Part shown: positions 15,904-23,937 of the stretch, in pieces | How positions within the stretch are numbered: the stretch's first letter is position 1 | Layout: every line of letters begins with the position of its first letter | NCBI GenBank assembly: GCA_016342345.1 | Contig: JAEINO010000022.1 | Location: 1 to 53,771 of the forward strand | Source: Pseudodesulfovibrio sp. | GTDB taxonomy: Bacteria; Desulfobacterota; Desulfovibrionia; Desulfovibrionales; Desulfovibrionaceae | Direction: 5' to 3' | DNA length: 53,771 nt | Notes under the pieces: generated by a model | The model's database searches: none | Told to the model about the DNA's origin: nothing | The model's input: the letters and a program-made list of their open reading frames with translations, nothing else | Translations under genes and position numbers: made by a program

Positions 15904-16651
15904 TCTGCTCCATCTCGTTTTTGAAGACCTGTGGCTTGAAGTACTCCACCATTTTTTCCTTATTCCACTTGTAGGAATCCGACACGGAGAGCCTGAGGCC
16001 CGTCGGACAGGGAACAATAAATTCAACAAAGGAAAAACCGAGACCCTTCATCTGACAATCCAAGGCCTTGCGCACGCTGCTGGCAGCCTTGCGAATGCTC
16101 TTGGCGTCATACACGGCTTCACGGGCGACATATTTGGCACCGCGCATGTCTGCCATCATTTCCGGGACACGCAGAGGATAGCCATGCTGATGCACATCAC
16201 GACCCTTGGGCGTGGTGGATGTGACCTGTCCTTCAAGCGTTGCAGGAGACATCTGGCCGCCTGTCATGCCGAACAGATTGTTATTGATCATGAAGCAGGT
16301 AACGGGAATGCCACGGTTGGCTGTGTGCAACAGCTCCGCAAGTCCGATTGCACTGCAATCGCCATCGCCCTGATATGTGTAAACGATGTTCTCCGGCTTC
16401 GCGATCTTGTAACCGACAGCTACAGCAGGTGCGCGGCCATGCATGGCTTCAATGGCATCAATTTCCATATAGTGATGAGAAAAACCGCCACAGCCGATAC
16501 CGACAACGCTGACAGTGCGCTTACGAATGCCGAAGGCCTCGATGGCTTCCGCAACAAGGCGCGTTACAATGCCGTGACCGCAGCCGGGGCAGTAACTAAA
16601 CTTCTTATCCAGCAACAGTGTTTCGCCATAAATTTTCGCGAGTTCTTGCAT
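15890..16651 (-). CDS. 2-oxoacid:ferredoxin oxidoreductase, beta (thiamine-diphosphate) subunit
   Basis: 253 residues. FSYCPGCGHGIVTRLVAEAI is the N-terminal signature with cluster-neighbouring cysteines. The thiamine-diphosphate/Mg motif is GDGDCSAIGLAELLHTANRG followed by NNNLFGMTGGQ. The PTTPKGRD-like segment (TSTTPKGRDVHQHGYP) and the shape without an extra ferredoxin domain fit the 2-oxoglutarate/2-oxoisovalerate (Kor/Vor) branch better than pyruvate enzymes. It sits between the alpha gene (11-base gap) and the gamma gene (overlap). Confidence 0.93.
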   Translation of the reverse strand: MQELAKIYGETLLLDKKFSYCPGCGHGIVTRLVAEAIEAFGIRKRTVSVVGIGCGGFSHHYMEIDAIEAMHGRAPAVAVGYKIAKPENIVYTYQGDGDCSAIGLAELLHTANRGIPVTCFMINNNLFGMTGGQMSPATLEGQVTSTTPKGRDVHQHGYPLRVPEMMADMRGAKYVAREAVYDAKSIRKAASSVRKALDCQMKGLGFSFVEFIVPCPTGLRLSVSDSYKWNKEKMVEYFKPQVFKNEMEQNDEN

Positions 16652-16662
16652 ATCGTCTATCC

Positions 16663-17727
16663 TTACAGCAACGTGTTGATTTTAGCGGTCATTTCGGCAA
16701 GGGTGCACAGCGGCATGTCACCACCGGTTTTGCCAAGGAAATGAACGGGAAGGCGACCGTTTACTGCCAGACGCACGTCATCAAGCATCTGACCATGGTT
16801 CATTTCCACCACCAGCATGGATTTCACGGACTCAGGCAATTTTTCGAATGCCTTGTCCGGGAAAGGCCACAGGGAAATAGGGCGAATCAGGCCGACTTTT
16901 TTGCCATCCGCACGCATATTGGACACCAGGTCCTGACCCATGCGACCGTGAATGCCGAATGCCACCAGCACGACATCGGCGTCGTCCACCTGAATCTCTT
17001 CCCAGCGTTGTTCTTCTTCCTTGATGCGCTCGTACTTGGCGAGCAGATGATTATTCAGTTCCTCACCCTGAGAGTGAGTGTAACTGCCTGTCAGCAGATA
17101 ACGTTTGGGATGATCGCCAGTGCCCGTGAAGGCCCAGGAAGATGTGTCGAATTCGGACGCATAATCGTGGGGTTCGGGGAAATTGGCGGATTCCGTCATG
17201 GTGCAGGTCACACCGTCAATCACAAACAGCACTGGAGTGCGGTATGTATAGGCCAACTTCACGGCCTCAGGCATGATGTCCACGATCTCCTGACCGCTGG
17301 CCGGTGCAAGCACGATGACACGGTAATCGCCGTGACCGCCGCCGCGTGTGGCCTGAAAATAGTTGCTTTGTGCTCCAACGATGTCACCATCACCGGGCCC
17401 AACGCGCATGGCGTCGAGCATAATGCAGGGCAATTCTCCACCAGCCATATAGGAAATAGTCTCCTGCATCAGGGACATTCCAGGGCCAGATGTGGATGTT
17501 GCACCCAACGTTCCGGTACAGGCGCAACCTGCCAGAGCGTTGGCCACGGCCAGTTCACTTTCCATCTGCACCATACGTCCGCCGTACTGGGGAAGAATGA
17601 CAGAAGTATGCTTCATGACTTCCGTTGCAGGCGTGATGGGGTAAGCAAAATGATAACGCACCCCGCAACGCACCATTGCCTCAGCAAATGTCTGCGCGTT
17701 TTTCAGGAACAAGGTCTCTGATTTCAT
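16663..17727 (-). CDS. 2-oxoacid:ferredoxin oxidoreductase, alpha subunit
   Basis: 354 residues, first gene of the operon. It has the pyrimidine-binding domain of the family, YHFAYPITPATEVMKH, the E of QMESELAVANALAGC that activates thiamine diphosphate, and TSGPGMSLMQETISYMAG. A C-terminal transketolase-like domain follows (VLVAFGIHGRMGQDLV). It resembles VorB/KorA-type subunits; substrate choice between branched-chain and other 2-oxoacids cannot be made from the sequence. The ATG at 17727 is used; the 48 residues upstream are not conserved in type and lack a ribosome-binding site. Confidence 0.92.
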   Translation of the reverse strand: MKSETLFLKNAQTFAEAMVRCGVRYHFAYPITPATEVMKHTSVILPQYGGRMVQMESELAVANALAGCACTGTLGATSTSGPGMSLMQETISYMAGGELPCIMLDAMRVGPGDGDIVGAQSNYFQATRGGGHGDYRVIVLAPASGQEIVDIMPEAVKLAYTYRTPVLFVIDGVTCTMTESANFPEPHDYASEFDTSSWAFTGTGDHPKRYLLTGSYTHSQGEELNNHLLAKYERIKEEEQRWEEIQVDDADVVLVAFGIHGRMGQDLVSNMRADGKKVGLIRPISLWPFPDKAFEKLPESVKSMLVVEMNHGQMLDDVRLAVNGRLPVHFLGKTGGDMPLCTLAEMTAKINTLL

Positions 17728-18429
17728 GTAACTCTCACTTGCAATTGTTTTGAGGTTCGACCGTTTTTTTTCATCAACGGCAAGGCTGTACCGTATTACG
17801 TTACGCCGTACCACCATTATGTCCAAAAAAGATTCTTGCCGAGACAAGTCACAATGGACTCCGTACCACATTGTGTTGCGCTGTTCCGAAAAATGTAATT
17901 CCGCAAAAACATTTCGTCAAGTGCTTTTTCAACAAACTTGGTCACAACGGCTTTACGGGTATTCCCAACAGCAATAAGGCCAAGGAATCACATTGCTTTA
18001 AACAGCCGTAAAATATCGTTAAATTACATTTGCAGCGGAATAATATTCACCCTTCCACAACAGATAATATCCAAAAAAAATTGGACGCGCACCCTGTTTG
18101 GAGTCCTCATCGACATCTTCGATTCAATGCGAAAAACCCAATACACAACAAACGCAGTACAGCTGGACATGGCCTAATCAATGAAAATACAAGCCTTAAT
18201 CAGTCCAACCCGTGACTGCCGTACAAGAAATTCAACCATGAAAAACCCCACTTTCGGGAAAAGTGGGGTTTGTAAGCACTATGAACGGGCTCTTCGAGGC
18301 CACCATTTTCAAATTCAAGGCACACAACAAAATCAACCGGAACAAAACACTATAGAAACACAAACAATCTCAAGACAACACACCGAGAACCTCTTGCTGG
18401 TGTGCCGAAATCTCTGGAAATCAGAATTA
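17728..18429. promoter_or_regulatory. Control region upstream of the oxidoreductase operon
   Basis: About 700 bases between the IclR gene and the operon it likely controls, both on the minus strand. At 17785-17815 it contains a partly symmetric stretch (GTACCGTATTACG, GTTACGCCGTAC) whose ends are GTAC/GTAC, and near 17880-17905 repeated TTCCG. Either could be an IclR-type operator. The IclR terminator lies at 18241-18271. No coding frame is convincing. Confidence 0.4.
18241..18271 (-). terminator. Terminator of the IclR gene
   Basis: A perfect 12-bp inverted repeat (AAACCCCACTTT at 18243-18254, partner 18260-18271) followed on the minus strand by a T5 run. It lies about 160 bases past the IclR stop and so separates that gene from the oxidoreductase operon. 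Confidence 0.85.
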
Positions 18430-19221
18430 CTATGTCCGCTTGACCGGGGGGTAACTACTGGCACCTAAACGCAGCGAGAGCTGTTCTGCCGCCTTGGACA
18501 ATTCCTGAGTAGCCATTTCGCGCATGCCCTGGACAAAGCGCACGCTCGGCACGGAAACGCCTATGGTCGCGGCAAGATCGTCATTGTGGTCAAACACGGG
18601 TACTGCAATGCAGTAAACGCCCTGATAAATTTCTTGATCGTCATATGCAACAACATCTTCACGTGCTTTTTCGATCTTTTTGATAAAGTTGGCCATATCC
18701 TCTGCCCCAATCGCCCCATCCGACTCTTTCCGAATATCCTCCAACAGAGAACCGGCCTTCGTTGGCTCCAAAAATGCGAGACACACTTTCCCGGAAGCCG
18801 AAAGATAGATTGGAAACGAATGACCAACAATTGAATCCTGACGCAGCATCTTCGTTGTCAATTGCCTGTCGACAACCACCATTTCTGTACCCGAATAAAC
18901 ACAAAGATTGACAGTTTCCCCTATAGCCTTGAGCAGTCTTTTGCAATATGGCCTGGCAACTTCCTGAATGGTCGCATGCTCAGCGATCTGACTTCCCATT
19001 GTAAAAAGCTTAAATGTAAGTGCATAAGCACTCTCTTGATCGCTTTGTGAAACATATCCAAGGTCCTGCAACGTAAGCAGGAACCGATGAACCGTTGTTT
19101 TGGGAATGCCGACAGCTCTACTCAATTCTGCAAGTTCCCATTTATGCTGCGTCGTCATTTGTTCAAGAACTGAAAACACCTTCACCACAGATCCAATTGT
19201 ATAATACGAGTCTTTCGCCAT
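18430..19221 (-). CDS. IclR family transcriptional regulator
   Basis: 263 residues. The N-terminal winged helix (SVVKVFSVLEQMTTQHKWEL, GIPKTTVHRFLLTLQDLGYV) binds DNA, and the C-terminal IclR effector domain (about residues 80-250) includes GETVNLCVYSGTEMVVV and AVPVFDHNDDLAATIGVSVP. IclR proteins usually control a nearby catabolic operon in response to its substrate. Here that is the oxidoreductase/oxidase operon downstream on the same strand. The ATG at 19221 with GGAGA just before it is preferred to the ATG five codons earlier. Confidence 0.92.
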   Translation of the reverse strand: MAKDSYYTIGSVVKVFSVLEQMTTQHKWELAELSRAVGIPKTTVHRFLLTLQDLGYVSQSDQESAYALTFKLFTMGSQIAEHATIQEVARPYCKRLLKAIGETVNLCVYSGTEMVVVDRQLTTKMLRQDSIVGHSFPIYLSASGKVCLAFLEPTKAGSLLEDIRKESDGAIGAEDMANFIKKIEKAREDVVAYDDQEIYQGVYCIAVPVFDHNDDLAATIGVSVPSVRFVQGMREMATQELSKAAEQLSLRLGASSYPPVKRT

Positions 19222-20646
19222 ATCTTCTCCATTCATATTTTCTCTGCCCTTATCAAGATTGCCGGGTCATCTGCGCTGTTATTATCCAAACAATCCAGAC
19301 GGCGGGAACCAAGGGCCAGCACATCGACAATCACACTCAATTGACATTCTCTGAGACATATAAAACAGGTAGTCTCAACGAAAAATGGCATCAGGCTTTT
19401 GGGAAATCAACCCTAAAGCTCAATACCCATGGCGCACCTGCAACGACGAAACATTCACTCTTCCCGAACAGTGCTGATACTGTTTTTTTACAATCCAAAT
19501 TCACAAGAAAATTATGACAGAAACAAAAGAACTCGCTTCAAATGCCCCCCTTGCAAACAAGGGGCCACAGCCAAAGCTGGATTCACCGACTCAATTTCGC
19601 TGAAAAACAGCACATAACTTTTGCAGAATCAGATTTCTGCCAAAGATTAAAAAAACCGATATTATGACACACTCAAAGTAAATGGAATATATTGATGGTG
19701 CCCCTGTCCCTTTATCCAAAAGACATGACATATTCGCAACGCGCCCGCCGACAAGCGCCGGATTGAAACACTCAGAAAGGACTTGCGGTACAACGAGGCC
19801 ACTTTTCACACTTGAAGATATCAAGACGCTGTAACTTAATTTGGTACGATTGTAAAACCCATTCGGCATTGTACGATATACAACAGAGAACCTATATGCA
19901 AATGCAAAATACACATTACTTACCCCCCCCACACGAGTTTACGAAAGGAGGCCCATGGTAAAACTTCCAGACAAAGTTCGATTGTGCTAGCATAAAGGTT
20001 GAACAGTTTGTTCTTGAAATGAAACCTGTGGGTAGGTGAAAGTTCTCGCAACGCTTGTACATTTCGCCAAGCAAGGTCTGAAAGAATTCAGCTGGCCGCT
20101 TGTTATTGGCATCGGGAAAAGTGGATATGGAGACGGGTTTTATTCCGAGACGGGATAGCTGTCGTGTGTTTGCATCAGGATTGCTAATCCAGTCACGCAT
20201 GGACGGCAGTGCCGCCAGATGAATAAACACAAGAGAAACAAACTGAGCGCATCGAATAAAAACACGTGCTTTTCACGCACTTGAATGCTGCCGTTCTGCG
20301 GCTTCAACAACAAGTCTAGGTATCAACAATAGCAGTTGAGGAAAAATTGCATTACTGTGAGACACGTACAATTCTCCTTTGTTCTGTGCTTGTTATCTAC
20401 CAATTTCATAACCTTTTTTGAAAAATTTTCGGACGTTTTTTATTGAAGCTTAACCGGACAGGAATAGTTTCAAATACAACTTAATCATTGCGAATCGGCT
20501 TAGTTAAAAACCTTGCCAATCGCAGCAAACTAGCGCTGCAATTCAATTGGACGCATTATGGATGTCACTGTCTTTGCCAAAAGGGAAAATCCGCAAAGAC
20601 ATCACCAACCGATACACCGTTTATTGCAACGTTCGACAAAGGACTT
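19222..20646. other. 1.4-kb region without an intact gene, containing repeat copy A
   Basis: No frame here looks like a real gene. From about 19934 to 20460 it carries the left copy of a 0.5-kb direct repeat (listed separately). The part at 19222-19930 has only short broken frames and low-complexity patches, consistent with decayed sequence. AAGGA at the right end serves the hydrolase start at 20647. Confidence 0.5.
19934..20460 (+). repeat. Direct repeat, copy A
   Basis: About 527 bases matching, with many substitutions and small gaps, the stretch 22074-22570. Landmarks shared by both copies are AAGGAGGCCCATGG near the left end, GGCCGCTTGTTATTGGCATC in the middle, and GAAAAATTGCATTACTGTGA toward the right. 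This copy has about 22 extra bases near 20055. Frames in it are broken by stops. The two copies enclose a hydrolase gene. Confidence 0.85.
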
Positions 20647-21693
20647 ATGATATACAAAATCAATCACAGACGTTTGTTATGTTGGAGCATCTTCTCTACA
20701 TTAATTATAGTGATGCTGATCGGCTGTATGTCGCAAGACGAAAAAAACATGAATACTGAGCAATCATACGTGGACACGATTTTAACTGAACCTGCATATG
20801 ATAGCGAAGGTTTTGTCGACTACGCTTATGATGGTCATACCTATAAGGTATGGTACGGCAGAATTGGCTCCGGCAGCGCACCACCTGCGTTGGTTCTGCA
20901 CGGCGGTCCTGGAGGTAATCATCACAATCTTGTAGCGTTTCAGGCATTGAGTGATGAACGCCCTGTAATCTTCTACGATCAGCTGGGATGCGGGAAATCA
21001 GAGCGTCCGAACAATCCGTCCTTGTGGACTGCGGAACGATATTTTGATGAAGTGAAAACGGTTCGAGATGGTCTGGGCTTGAAGAAGTATCATTTGATTG
21101 GTCATTCATGGGGAACCACTCAGGCTGTTGGATTTGCCGCCAAACACCCCACCGGCATATTGTCTATTTCTCTCCATAGCCCAATACTGAGTTTTCCCTA
21201 TTATATCACTCATGTTGCCCCGGAACTTAAGCAGGGCTTGAGATGCCTGAACGGAAAAGGCGGACAGGTGATAGACGATTATGAGTTGAGAGGGCTAGGA
21301 GCAAAGAACGACTACGACGAAGCGTGCATGGAGTTCACCAAGAAGCATGTTACGCACACATGGCCATTACCTGAAGCAATGAAGAGATTGTCTGCCGCAC
21401 GGAATGCCGCAATCCACGACACTATGGTTTCCAGTGGCTCGGAATTGAATGTACCGGGAAATATAAAAACGGTCGACGTAACCTTGCAACTGTCCAAGTT
21501 GAATATTCCTATCCTTATGACTTGTGGAAGCGACGATCTGTGTACGCCAGCCTATACTAAATGGCAGTCTGGATTTGCCAATAATCCGCAGTATTACATC
21601 ATACAGGGAAGCGCCCACATGACCCCCGTGGACAGGCCATTGGAACTCCTCGCACGGCAACGGGTATTTTTAAGAGAAGTGGAAAACTTGTAA
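20647..21693 (+). CDS. Lipoprotein alpha/beta hydrolase, prolyl-aminopeptidase-like (S33)
   Basis: 348 residues. The N-terminus has a positive start, a hydrophobic stretch and a lipobox LIGC, so the mature protein is a lipid-anchored lipoprotein. The alpha/beta-hydrolase core carries the oxyanion segment LHGGPGGNHHN, the nucleophile elbow GHSWGTTQA, the acid in GSDDLCTP and the histidine in GSAHMTPVD. The HGGPG motif is typical of proline iminopeptidases and related S33 peptidases. It probably removes N-terminal residues from peptides outside the inner membrane. AAAGGAC stands just before the ATG at 20647; the longer upstream frame runs into repeat-associated sequence. It is isolated, flanked by two repeat copies, which suggests acquisition or past duplication. 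Confidence 0.88.
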   Translation: MIYKINHRRLLCWSIFSTLIIVMLIGCMSQDEKNMNTEQSYVDTILTEPAYDSEGFVDYAYDGHTYKVWYGRIGSGSAPPALVLHGGPGGNHHNLVAFQALSDERPVIFYDQLGCGKSERPNNPSLWTAERYFDEVKTVRDGLGLKKYHLIGHSWGTTQAVGFAAKHPTGILSISLHSPILSFPYYITHVAPELKQGLRCLNGKGGQVIDDYELRGLGAKNDYDEACMEFTKKHVTHTWPLPEAMKRLSAARNAAIHDTMVSSGSELNVPGNIKTVDVTLQLSKLNIPILMTCGSDDLCTPAYTKWQSGFANNPQYYIIQGSAHMTPVDRPLELLARQRVFLREVENL

Positions 21694-21844
21694 CAACGTC
21701 ATGCACAGGACGCGGTATGCCGCGCCTGTGACGCGGATTGTTATATGATTTCCGGATAACTCCAGAAGACTTTAGCTTTGACAATAGTCATCGATTAATC
21801 CTTTAGGAAAGTACTGATTAATTCAATTTTCAGGAAGTGCTGTA

Positions 21845-21945
21845 GAATTATTCGCTGGCAAGGCGCAAGAAAACATCAAGGCCGACGCGTACTTCCTGTA
21901 CGCTAGGATTTGAGGTTTTTAAAGCAACGAAGCCAGCGGACAATT
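21845..21945. repeat. REP-like palindromic intergenic element
   Basis: A nested dyad: outer arms CGCTGGC (21853-21859) and GCCAGCG (21932-21938), and an inner hairpin GCGTAC (21887-21892) / GTACGC (21898-21903). Flanking AATT on both sides extends the symmetry. The style (GGCAAGGCGCAAG... GCAACGAAGCCAGCG) is that of dispersed repetitive extragenic elements in proteobacterial genomes. Confidence 0.6.
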
Positions 21946-22073
21946 ATGCAATGCTTCCTTAGGAAATTTAAGCATTTTGGCAAATTTGGTGTCATGCTGC
22001 CTGACATCGGTGCCAACTGTAAGAGCGGAAATACATCCGTCATAATCAGGCAGAGTGTGAAGCTTGATTCCCT

Positions 22074-22570
22074 CGCGTGTTTATGGAAGGAGGCCCATGG
22101 GAAAGCTCCCAGACAACATTTGATCATACTGACATCAAGGCTGAACAGCTTGTTCTTAAAAGGGAACTTGTGGGCAGGTGAAACCATCTTGCAAGGCTTG
22201 AAAGAATTCAACTGGCCGCTTGTTATTGGCATCGGGAAAAATGGACCTGGAGACGATTATTATTCCGAAATGGTTTAGTTGTTTGCATCAGGGTTGCGAA
22301 TTCCGTCACGCATGGAAGGCCGTGCCGCCAGACAAATAAACACAAGAGAAAAACTGAACCCATCGGGTAAAAACACCTACTTTTCAAGCTCTTGAATGCT
22401 GCCTTCCTACGACTTCAAAAACATGTCCAGGTCTCAACGACAGCAGTTGGGGAAAAATTGCATTACTGTGAGACTCGTCAAGATTCTCCTTTGTTATGAT
22501 TTTGTTATCTACCAACTACATACCATTTTCGAAAAGTTTCTGGACGTTTTTATTGAGGCTTACCCAAACA
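22074..22570 (+). repeat. Direct repeat, copy B
   Basis: About 497 bases, the partner of 19934-20460. The best-kept blocks are GGAAGGAGGCCCATGG, GGCCGCTTGTTATTGGCATC, ACGCATGG, and GAAAAATTGCATTACTGTGA. In this copy a frame with ...NWPLVIGIGKNGPG... stays open for about 60 codons, hinting that the repeat derives from a gene, but no family was recognised. Confidence 0.85.
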
Positions 22571-22589
22571 AAAAGGGGGTGAGAGCAAT

Positions 22590-22630
22590 AAAATTAGTGC
22601 GACGGACACAGAGGGAAATGTCCGCCGCAC
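22590..22630 (-). terminator. Terminator of the feo operon
   Basis: A 12-bp stem with one mismatch (GTGCGACGGACA from 22597; partner ending 22630), followed on the minus strand by TAATTTTATT. It lies 50 bases past the DUF4198 stop. Confidence 0.75.
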
Positions 22631-22679
22631 CTCTAAGAGTGCTCACTATCATCGTCTAGGGAGCTTGAGAGGCTATAGG

Positions 22680-23507
22680 TTACTTCATGTCCTCGGCTTT
22701 GACCCAGATGACTGCATCCTGACCCAATTCCTTGCCTTTGTATTCCTTTTCAGGACCGACACCGAGAGCAGCAAAGCCCCACCATCCGGCCTTGGGAACG
22801 CCAAAGGTGATGTAGCCGTTGACGTCAGAGAAAATGGTCTGGGTGACAAAGGCATCATGGGGATATTCCACTGAAGACTTCGCAGGCATGCTGTTTGTAT
22901 TCAAGTTGGGCATGTGGCTCATGTATTCCACTTCCACTTCAGCACCGGCAACAGGCTTGCCATCGGACAGGACCTGAGCCTTGAAAACGTTACCAACCCA
23001 CATGCCGTAGGGCTTGATCAAGGGCACGATTTCGCACGGCAGACCAACGGGATCAGCCCAATTACCAGGGATGCCGCCCACATTGAGGATCAACTTGGTG
23101 ATCTGCTGCATATACAGATCCTCTTCCTTCTCGAAATAGTAGCCCGGCTTCATGACGAAGACGTAGTCACCCATGGAGCGAATTTCTTTTTTCGGAATCA
23201 AGGCGGAAAATGCCGGAGCAGATGCATGGGGGTTGCTCCAGGTAATCTCTTTCAGGTATTTTTTCAGATCCACTTTCTTGGCCGTGGCATCGCCGCGCTG
23301 TTTCACGACATAGAATTCCTGGACACCACCCATATCCATCATGTGCCCGGCTTCTGCCGGATGAGAAAACAGGACGCGCACGTCAAGATCTCTGCCCTCG
23401 TCCAAAGCGATCTCGGGAGTATACAGGACCATGAAATGAGCAAATGCGGAACTGACGACCGTCAATACGCAAATAGCAGCCAAAAGGGGAATAAAATGTT
23501 TCTTCAT
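22680..23507 (-). CDS. Periplasmic DUF4198 protein
   Basis: 275 residues with a signal peptide (MKKHFIPLLAAICVLTVVSSAFAHF). The DUF4198 fold follows: a histidine-starting mature end (HFMVLYTPE), a region rich in His, Met and acids (HPAEAGHMMDMGG), and a C-terminal carboxypeptidase-regulatory/Ig-like part (GKPVAGAEVEVEYMSHMP, SDVNGYITFGVPKAGWWGF). DUF4198 proteins accompany metal-uptake genes and are thought to be periplasmic metal-binding components. Here it closes an operon with feoA and feoB, so a ferrous-iron role is the natural inference. GAGGAG precedes the ATG at 23507. Confidence 0.88.
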   Translation of the reverse strand: MKKHFIPLLAAICVLTVVSSAFAHFMVLYTPEIALDEGRDLDVRVLFSHPAEAGHMMDMGGVQEFYVVKQRGDATAKKVDLKKYLKEITWSNPHASAPAFSALIPKKEIRSMGDYVFVMKPGYYFEKEEDLYMQQITKLILNVGGIPGNWADPVGLPCEIVPLIKPYGMWVGNVFKAQVLSDGKPVAGAEVEVEYMSHMPNLNTNSMPAKSSVEYPHDAFVTQTIFSDVNGYITFGVPKAGWWGFAALGVGPEKEYKGKELGQDAVIWVKAEDMK

Positions 23508-23524
23508 CAGTTGCTCCTCAAGCT

Positions 23525-23549
23525 TTGAGATTGAATATTATTCTCATTT
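23525..23549. promoter_or_regulatory. Possible Fur-like site inside the feo operon
   Basis: The A+T-rich dyad-like stretch TTGAATATTATTCTCATTT lies between the DUF4198 gene and the small secreted protein gene. It resembles Fur hexamer arrays (GATAAT-like), with several mismatches. Weak evidence. Confidence 0.25.
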
Positions 23550-23606
23550 AAAAGGTCTAAAATAGCGCAGGACAGCATTACTCACTACCCTGCGCCTAAT
23601 TACGAC

Positions 23607-23924
23607 CTATTCAACAATATCAGCACCGTTCAATTCGACAGTATGACCTTCACCAGAGTCAAAGATGACAACATAGGCACTGGCGGGCTTGGCAAAAGAG
23701 CACTCGCTGTCTTCGTTCATCTTTGTTTCGAGGATGGACGTGCCTTCGCCGTCCTGAATATGCATCTTCACCCCGGAAGCGGAAGATCCGTCAGAGAACC
23801 CTCCCTCGCAGGTAATAGTGCCGTCACCATTGTCAAAGCAGCTCATGAGAGGGCTGTGGGCAAAAGCCTGCCCGGCAAAAGCCACCATGGCAGCCAAGGT
23901 TAATACAATCATCATTTTTTTCAT
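23607..23924 (-). CDS. Small secreted protein of the feo operon
   Basis: 105 residues. A clear signal peptide (MKKMMIVLTLAAMVAFAGQAFAHS) is followed by an acidic mature protein. It has two cysteines near the N-terminus (MSCFDNGDGTITCEGGFSDG), a third further on (SECSFAKP), and an Asp-Gly-rich turn. Beta strands end in ELNGADIVE. No named family was recognised. It begins 13 bases after the FeoB stop with AAGGAGGAG before the ATG and precedes DUF4198, so a periplasmic accessory part in iron uptake is likely. The adjacent GTG would add one residue. Confidence 0.75.
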   Translation of the reverse strand: MKKMMIVLTLAAMVAFAGQAFAHSPLMSCFDNGDGTITCEGGFSDGSSASGVKMHIQDGEGTSILETKMNEDSECSFAKPASAYVVIFDSGEGHTVELNGADIVE

Positions 23925-23937
23925 CACTTACTCCTCC

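Larger units (their letters stand above)
21694..22679. other. Gene-poor region with a REP-like hairpin and repeat copy B
   Basis: Nearly 1 kb without a convincing gene. It holds the REP-like element at 21845-21945, the right direct-repeat copy from about 22074, and the terminator of the DUF4198 gene at 22590-22630. An open frame of 122 codons (21910-22278, plus) crosses both the REP element and the repeat, so it is probably accidental or a gene remnant. Confidence 0.5.

Noticed and set aside
15842-17721. Frames of 300 and 367 codons on the plus strand
   Set aside because: Antisense shadows of the oxidoreductase alpha and beta subunit genes.
21910-22278. 122-codon frame on the plus strand
   Set aside because: It starts inside the REP-like element and crosses into the direct repeat; no ribosome site.
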